This document shows, piece after piece, positions 59,615 through 64,000 of a stretch of 64,000 bases of DNA (its first letter is position 1; every line of letters begins with the position of its first letter). The position numbers and the translations under genes were made by a program. Origin of the DNA: Amycolatopsis benzoatilytica AK 16/65. GTDB taxonomy: Bacteria > Actinomycetota > Actinomycetes > Mycobacteriales > Pseudonocardiaceae. Under the pieces are notes generated by a model that searched no databases, was not told the DNA's origin, and was given only the letters and a program-made list of their open reading frames with translations. The DNA lies in NCBI RefSeq assembly GCF_000383915.1, contig NZ_KB912942.1, forward strand, positions 3,547,778 through 3,611,777. Direction: 5' to 3'.

Positions 59615-60955
59615 TCAGCTCACTGCGGGATTTTCTTCCCGGCGAAGCGTTTCGGGCATGACCAAGACCGCGACCCCGCCCACCGCGCTGAGGACCATGA
59701 GGTAGACCGCCACGCCCCACGGCGATCCCCCGCCCCAGGCCACGAGGGCCGCGGAGACCAGCGGCGCGGTTCCGCCGACGACGGCGGCAGGTATCTCGCG
59801 TGCCGCGGCGATCCCGCTCCACCGCGAGCTGGCGGGGAACAGCTCGGACATCAGCGCGCCGGCCGGACCGGACGTCGCGCCCTGGCTGATCCCGATCCCC
59901 AGCGTCATCGCCAGCCCGATGACCCACGGCGACGAAGAGTGCAGCATCCAGAACATCGGCCAGGGGAACACCAGGCAGAACGCCGCGCCGCCGAGCAGGA
60001 CCGGGCGGCGGCCGACCCGGTCCGCGAGCCGGCCGAACGCGACGATCAGCGGGATGGCGAGCAGCTCCGCGACGATGAGACAGGCCAGCGCGGTGCCGGA
60101 GGGAGCGTGCAAGGTCTTGGTCACGTACGAGAGCACGAAGACCTGCATCACGTAAGCCCAGGGGATGACGAACGCGAACAGCGCCATCCCCTGCAGCACC
60201 TGCCGCCGATGGTTTCGGGCCACCTGGAGAAGCGGGGCTTTCTCCAGTTCGCCGGCGTCGCGCACGCCCGAGAACTCCGCAGTTTCCTCCACCCGCAGCC
60301 GAAGATAGCCTGCGACCAGCACGATGACCGCGCTCGCCAGGAACGGCAGCCGCCAGCCCCAGCTGGTGAAGATCTCGTGCGGCAGCAGAGAGAACAGCGC
60401 GAAGACCGCCGTCGCACCGCCCGTGCCGACATAAATGGCCGCGCCGGGCAGGCTGCTTGCCAGCGCCCGTCCCCGGCTTGAGGTCGACTCGGTGACCATG
60501 GTGATGGCGCCCGCGAACTCCGCTCCGGCGCCCGCGCCTTGCACGAGCCGGAGCACGACGAGCAGGATCGCCGCCCAGGGCCCGATCAATGCTGCCGTGG
60601 GCAGGGCCCCGATCAGCGTAGTCGAAGCTCCCATGACGATGAGCGTCAGGAACATCATCGGCTTGCGGCCGATCCGGTCTCCGAAATGCGCGAAGATCAG
60701 CCCGCCCACCGGACGGGCGCCAAGCCCGACTGCGAACGTCGCCAACGAGGCCAGGACCCCGCCGAGGTCGCCGGCTCCCGGGAAGTACAGCGGACCGAAG
60801 ATCAGCGCGGCCGCCAAGCCGTAAAGGGTGAAGTCGTACCACTCGATGACGGTTCCGGCGACGCTGGCGCGAAACATCCGCCGACGCTGCAGCCGCGCGG
60901 CGTCCCCGTCGGTGGATGATGCACCGCGCCCGGCGGTGACTCGTGGTGTCGGCAT
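59615..60955 (-). CDS. MFS transporter, metabolite:H+ symporter type
   Basis: The 446-residue membrane protein has about twelve helices and the MHS subfamily pattern: GTVIEWYDFTLYGLAAALIFG, GARPVGGLIFAHFGDRIGRKPMM, GAGAGAEFAGAITMVTESTSSRGRAL and LADRVGRRPVLL. Relatives carry ketoglutarate, shikimate, proline/betaine or aromatic acids. It opens the leftward catabolic operon and should import its substrate, likely an organic acid. Confidence 0.9.
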   Translation of the reverse strand: MPTPRVTAGRGASSTDGDAARLQRRRMFRASVAGTVIEWYDFTLYGLAAALIFGPLYFPGAGDLGGVLASLATFAVGLGARPVGGLIFAHFGDRIGRKPMMFLTLIVMGASTTLIGALPTAALIGPWAAILLVVLRLVQGAGAGAEFAGAITMVTESTSSRGRALASSLPGAAIYVGTGGATAVFALFSLLPHEIFTSWGWRLPFLASAVIVLVAGYLRLRVEETAEFSGVRDAGELEKAPLLQVARNHRRQVLQGMALFAFVIPWAYVMQVFVLSYVTKTLHAPSGTALACLIVAELLAIPLIVAFGRLADRVGRRPVLLGGAAFCLVFPWPMFWMLHSSSPWVIGLAMTLGIGISQGATSGPAGALMSELFPASSRWSGIAAAREIPAAVVGGTAPLVSAALVAWGGGSPWGVAVYLMVLSAVGGVAVLVMPETLRREENPAVS

Positions 60956-61001
60956 GTGTGCGTGGTCCCCGTTTCCGCGTCGATGCGTACCGACCAGCTC
61001 G

Positions 61002-61137
61002 GTAACCGGTTTCTACACGATTCACCCGAGGCGCGTCAACAGCGCCTCAGACTGCAGCTTTTACACCGCACAAGGGCCATTATCGGCCGGGTATTGCTGT
61101 TAGACTCACCGCCGATCTTGGGTCAGAAACCGGTTAC
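61002..61137. promoter_or_regulatory. Pair of inverted AACCGGTT operator-like sites
   Basis: GTAACCGGTTTCT at 61002-61014 and its exact reverse complement at 61125-61137 each contain the palindrome AACCGGTT. They lie near the two starts in the 202-base divergent region between the transporter (60955) and alcohol dehydrogenase (61158) genes. Sites of this type bind LacI- or GntR-like dimers; two copies would allow looping. No such regulator gene adjoins them in the window. Confidence 0.75.
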
Positions 61138-61157
61138 TAGATGATGAGGAGCTTCCG

Positions 61158-62222
61158 GTGAAGACAGTCGTGGTGCGCGAACCGGGCCGAGTGGCGACGG
61201 AGGACGCCGCCCCTCCCCGTGAACCCGAGCCGCACGAACTCGCCCTGCGCCTGCATTCCGTCGGCATCTGCGGCGGCGACCTCGCGCTCGTCCGCGGGCG
61301 GAACCCGCTGGTCTCCTATCCGGTGGTGCCCGGACACGAGTGCGTAGCCATCGTGGAGCACGACCCCGGCGGCCGGCTCGCCACCGGCTCGTCCGTGGCG
61401 ATCTATCCGACAGCGTCGTGCGGCGATTGCCGGGCGTGCCGGGCCGGCCGGTTCAACAACTGTGCCGGGATGCAGGTGCTCGGCTTGTCGGATCCGCGGG
61501 GCTGTCTCGCCGAACGCTTCGTCCTCCCGCGGTCGCAGGTCATCCCGCTGCCTGCCGGGCTGGGCGAACGGGCCGGCGCACTGATCGAACCGCTCGCAGT
61601 CGCGTCGCATGTCTGCGACCGGTCGGCGCTCGGCCACGGTGACACCGCACTCGTCGTCGGCGCGGGCGCCATCGGACTGGCCACTGGCCTCACCGCGCGG
61701 GCCAACGGCACCGAACGCGTACTGTTCGCCGACACCCTCCCGGAGCGTGTCGAGGTCCTGGCACGCTTGGGCTTCGCGGATTTCACCGTGTGTCGCGAGG
61801 ACGACCTGATCGCCTGGGTCAAGGAACGCACGGGCACCGTCGACGTCGTGTTCGACACCGTCGGCCTCACCTCGACCGCGGCAGTGGCTTCGGCTGTGCT
61901 CGCCGGCGGCGGACGCTACGTCACGATCGCCGCAGCCAAGCCCGGCCACCGGATCGAACTCGACTACCAGGCGTTCTACGAGCGCGAACTCACCCTGGTC
62001 AGTTCGCGCAACTACACCCCGGCCGATTTCCGTTCCGCGATCGGACGACTCGAACGCGGCGAGGTCGACCCGCTTCCCCTGCGCACCGCCGTGTACGGCC
62101 TGTCCGGCGCGGCAGCCGCATTCCACGAACTCCTCGAACACCCCGAGCGCAACGTCAAGGTCTTGATCACCCCGGACGACCTTCTCGGCACGACACCGCT
62201 CCTGACCGGGGTGCAACGATGA
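61158..62222 (+). CDS. Zinc-dependent medium-chain dehydrogenase
   Basis: The 354-residue MDR has catalytic zinc ligands in SVGICGGDL and PGHECVAIVE, the structural zinc cysteines in CGDCRACRAGRFNNC and the NAD loop VVGAGAIGLA. It looks like the L-threonine/sorbitol/galactonate dehydrogenase group and should oxidise a polyol or sugar acid. The GTG at 61158 has GAGGAG seven bases upstream. It overlaps the following oxidoreductase start as ATGA. Confidence 0.9.
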   Translation: MKTVVVREPGRVATEDAAPPREPEPHELALRLHSVGICGGDLALVRGRNPLVSYPVVPGHECVAIVEHDPGGRLATGSSVAIYPTASCGDCRACRAGRFNNCAGMQVLGLSDPRGCLAERFVLPRSQVIPLPAGLGERAGALIEPLAVASHVCDRSALGHGDTALVVGAGAIGLATGLTARANGTERVLFADTLPERVEVLARLGFADFTVCREDDLIAWVKERTGTVDVVFDTVGLTSTAAVASAVLAGGGRYVTIAAAKPGHRIELDYQAFYERELTLVSSRNYTPADFRSAIGRLERGEVDPLPLRTAVYGLSGAAAAFHELLEHPERNVKVLITPDDLLGTTPLLTGVQR

Positions 62223-63220
62223 AGGTCGCCATGCTCGGAGCAGGCTTGGCGGCGGGCGGACATCTTCGCGCGCTCGCGGCGCTCGACGCCACAGTCGTCA
62301 CGGTCGCGACCCGCAGCCCGCAACGTTTCGCCCGCATTCGCGAGCGATTCCCCGGTGCTCGCCAGTGCTGGCCGCCAGAGGACGCCATGGACGGCGTCGA
62401 CCTGGCGCTGATCCTCACCCCGCCCGCGACGCACCTGGGCCTCGTTCGCGTCGCGGCCGGCCGCGGGATCGACGTCGTTGTGGAAAAGCCGCTCGAAGTC
62501 TCGGCCGAACGCGCCCGGGCGCTCGTCGAGGTCGCCGAATCGGCCGGAATCGGCCTGGCCGTCTGCTACCAGCACCGCGCGAAGGAAGCCGGACGCGCGC
62601 TGCAGCGGCTGGCGGCCGCGGGCGAGCTCGGCCAGCTCGTCGGCGGGAACCTCCAGATGGCCTGGTGGCGACCCCAGTCCTATTACGACGAGTCCGGCCG
62701 CGGGCAGCTGGCGCGAGACGGCGGCGGAGTGCTGATCACCCAGGCCATCCACACCCTCGATCTGCTCGTGTGGGCAATGGGCCGTCCTCGGCGCGTGCTG
62801 GCGACATCGGGCCGCTCTCCGGCGCACACGATCGAAGCCGAGGACACTATGGCGGCCCTGCTGGACTACGGCCCCGGCGCCACGATCAGCCTCTTCGTCA
62901 CCACGGCCGCCGGGCAGGGCGCACCCGAGCAGTTGACCCTGGTCGGCAGCGCGGCGACCGCAACCCTGCACGGGCCGCGGCTGACGCTGCACCGGATCGG
63001 CGCGTCCGAACCGGAGATCTGGGGCGACGCAACGGGATCGGGCATCGAAGCGGACACGAGCCGGATGCCCGCAGACTGGCACACCGAGCTGCTGCGCGAC
63101 GCGATTTCGGCCTTCTGCGAGAAACGGGAACCGCTTGCGAGCGGAAGGTCGGCGCTGGCGACGCAATCCGTGGTGCAGGCTCTCTACGACTCCGCCGCGA
63201 CCGGCTCCTGGGCCGGCTGA
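62219..63220 (+). CDS. Gfo/Idh/MocA-family oxidoreductase
   Basis: The 333-residue protein has the N-terminal Rossmann fold (KVAMLGAGLAAGGHLRAL), LILTPPATHLGLVRVAAGRGIDVVVEKPLEVS with the conserved EKP, and GGGVLITQAIHTLDLLVWAMG with the active-site His and Asp. Such enzymes oxidise sugars, inositols or related compounds with NAD(P). It is coupled to the upstream dehydrogenase by an ATGA overlap; the two probably act in sequence on the compound whose acid product enters the divergent operon. Confidence 0.9.
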   Translation: MKVAMLGAGLAAGGHLRALAALDATVVTVATRSPQRFARIRERFPGARQCWPPEDAMDGVDLALILTPPATHLGLVRVAAGRGIDVVVEKPLEVSAERARALVEVAESAGIGLAVCYQHRAKEAGRALQRLAAAGELGQLVGGNLQMAWWRPQSYYDESGRGQLARDGGGVLITQAIHTLDLLVWAMGRPRRVLATSGRSPAHTIEAEDTMAALLDYGPGATISLFVTTAAGQGAPEQLTLVGSAATATLHGPRLTLHRIGASEPEIWGDATGSGIEADTSRMPADWHTELLRDAISAFCEKREPLASGRSALATQSVVQALYDSAATGSWAG

Positions 63221-63226
63221 ACGCGG

Positions 63227-63269
63227 GCCGATGGCTGGCCCCGGTCACCGGCCCGGGCCAGCCATCGGC
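63227..63269. terminator. Strong bidirectional terminator
   Basis: GCCGATGGCTGGCC (63227-63240) and GGCCAGCCATCGGC (63256-63269) form a perfect 14-bp stem with a GC-rich extension toward the loop. It lies between the converging oxidoreductase and MaoC-like genes, whose stops are 63220 and 63276. Confidence 0.85.
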
Positions 63270-63275
63270 GACGGT

Positions 63276-63707
63276 TCACACGAACGCGAGGACGTGTGTC
63301 CCGACGAGCACCGTCTCCCCTCGTTGGTTGGTGATTTCGATGTCCGACACGGCTCGGCGCCGCTCCTGGTCGAGCGACGCCAACCGGTACGTGACGGTCA
63401 CTGTGTCGCCGATGCGCACCGGCCCGACGAAGCGGATCCGGTCATAGCCGAGCGACACCGCGTGCCCGCCGATCAGCGCCGCCATCTGGGTGGACGCCGT
63501 CGACGAGAAACCGAGAACGAGCACACCGTGGGCGATCCGGCCGCCGTAACGGCTGGCGGCCATGAACTGCTCGTCCACGTGGTTCGGTGCGAAGTCGCCG
63601 GTGATTCCGGCGAACCCGTAGACATCGCTCTCCGCGACAGTCTTGCGGAACGTGATCTCGTGTCCCGCCAAGTGCTCCGGGATCGGGGACACCGCCCGGC
63701 CCGACAT
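63276..63707 (-). CDS. MaoC-like (R)-specific enoyl-CoA hydratase
   Basis: The 143-residue hotdog protein has the hydratase-2 motif FAGITGDFAPNHVDEQFM with catalytic Asp and His, and GRIAHGVLVLGF. It should hydrate a 2-enoyl-CoA to the (R)-3-hydroxy form. Its ATG shares a base with the upstream dehydrogenase stop (TGATG), so the two are coupled. It may follow the acyl-CoA dehydrogenase coded at 58411-59583. Confidence 0.9.
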   Translation of the reverse strand: MSGRAVSPIPEHLAGHEITFRKTVAESDVYGFAGITGDFAPNHVDEQFMAASRYGGRIAHGVLVLGFSSTASTQMAALIGGHAVSLGYDRIRFVGPVRIGDTVTVTYRLASLDQERRRAVSDIEITNQRGETVLVGTHVLAFV

Positions 63708-64000
63708 CAGTGCTCGTGAACGAGCACGCCGCGGATGTTCGCCCCGGCATGCAGGTCGGCGTAGGCCTGATTCACCTCGTCGAGGCGGTAGCGCCGGGTG
63801 ATGAGTTCGTCGAGTTTGAGCCGCCCGCTGCGGTAATAGCCGAGCAACGCCGGGATGTCGTGGGTTGGGTTGCAGTTGCCGAACAGCAGACCCCGCAACT
63901 GCTTCGCGTAGACGACCAGTTCGAGCGGGCTGATCGGGATCCCCGGTTCGTTCTGCCCGATCGAAGCCACGGCGACCGTGCCCCGCTTGCGGACCGCGGA
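63707..64000 (-). CDS. Zinc-dependent alcohol dehydrogenase C-terminus (partial)
   Basis: The open frame enters from the right edge and codes the last 97 residues of a medium-chain dehydrogenase: GTVAVASIGQNEPGIPI, LRGLLFGNCNPTHDIPALLGYYRSG and TRRYRLDEVNQAYADLHAG, the usual C-terminal fold of class III/NDMA-dependent type alcohol dehydrogenases. The start lies outside the window. It is coupled to the MaoC-like gene downstream. Confidence 0.85.
   Translation of the reverse strand, partial: SAVRKRGTVAVASIGQNEPGIPISPLELVVYAKQLRGLLFGNCNPTHDIPALLGYYRSGRLKLDELITRRYRLDEVNQAYADLHAGANIRGVLVHEH

Noticed and set aside
56635..59661. Plus-strand frame of 1008 residues
   Set aside because: It covers the SDR, aldehyde dehydrogenase and acyl-CoA dehydrogenase genes on the other strand, all with clear catalytic motifs. 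Its own sequence is Ser/Arg-rich with no domain.
1..64000. tRNA, rRNA, CRISPR array or intact insertion sequence
   Set aside because: No cloverleaf-like segment, ribosomal motif, regularly spaced repeat or complete transposase was seen on either strand.

Overview
The window is high-GC DNA with dense, overlapping ORFs, frequent GTG starts, AAGGAGG-type ribosome binding sites and actinobacterial families (SARP-NACHT regulator, lipocalin-like and TPR regulators, rhaEW fusion). It comes from an actinomycete, most likely of the Pseudonocardiaceae type; that family-level guess is inference. No rRNA, tRNA or CRISPR array was seen.

Region 1 (1-17.7 kb) is the most striking part. A leftward operon at 5.2-10.7 kb has the gene content of bacterial coenzyme M (CoM) biosynthesis as known from Xanthobacter autotrophicus Py2: a ComA/XcbB-type phosphosulfolactate synthase, two aspartase/fumarase-superfamily lyases (XcbC/XcbD type) and a D-cysteine-desulfhydrase-like PLP enzyme (XcbE type), plus one protein of unknown function inside the operon. 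The same strand continues into a 2-oxoalkyl-CoM reductase/carboxylase (XecC type, with the diagnostic CysxxxxCys and Phe...His residues), a free-standing lipoyl domain, an acyl-CoA ligase, a MetE-like zinc alkyltransferase (epoxyalkane:CoM transferase candidate) and a TPP-dependent E1 alpha subunit cut by the window edge. An acetate-type transporter, a QueG/RdhA-like double [4Fe-4S] protein and an amidase follow. A second alkyltransferase paralogue, an SDR and an orphan 2-oxoacid:ferredoxin oxidoreductase beta subunit come next.

Region 2 (18.2-25.6 kb, all leftward) codes for a divergent Paa-type diiron acyl-CoA epoxidase (PaaA, a PaaB-PaaC fusion, PaaD), two KAS III enzymes, a hotdog thioesterase, an enoyl-CoA hydratase, an SDR and a lipocalin-like protein. 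My working model (inference) is that regions 1 and 2 form one system: an acyl thioester is oxygenated to an epoxide, the epoxide is captured by CoM, oxidised, and cleaved/carboxylated to an acid that is activated with CoA. I do not recognise this combination.

Region 3 (26-40.7 kb) is accessory: a TPR regulator, a tyrosine phenol-lyase/tryptophanase-type enzyme, XRE and AraC regulators, a B12-domain radical SAM protein, a PCMT-like methyltransferase, a perfect 34-bp palindrome, a decayed type I restriction subunit, a membrane SARP-NACHT protein, a small secreted protein and decayed WD40 and recombinase fragments.

Region 4 (40.7-53.7 kb) is an L-rhamnose catabolic and ABC-uptake operon (ATPase, two permeases, binding protein, mutarotase, isomerase, bifunctional aldolase/dehydrogenase, an AraA-like isomerase, rhamnulokinase) with a divergent LacI regulator and operator. 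Its 3' end runs into a scrambled patch of lutA, ABC-ATPase and rhamnulokinase fragments.

Region 5 (53.7-64 kb) has an integrase remnant, a toxin/immunity remnant, then a catabolic cluster (glycerate kinase, SDR, aldehyde dehydrogenase, acyl-CoA dehydrogenase, MHS-type transporter, and divergently a zinc alcohol dehydrogenase and a Gfo/Idh/MocA oxidoreductase) whose divergent promoter region carries a pair of inverted operator-like sites. A MaoC-like hydratase and a partial alcohol dehydrogenase close the window.
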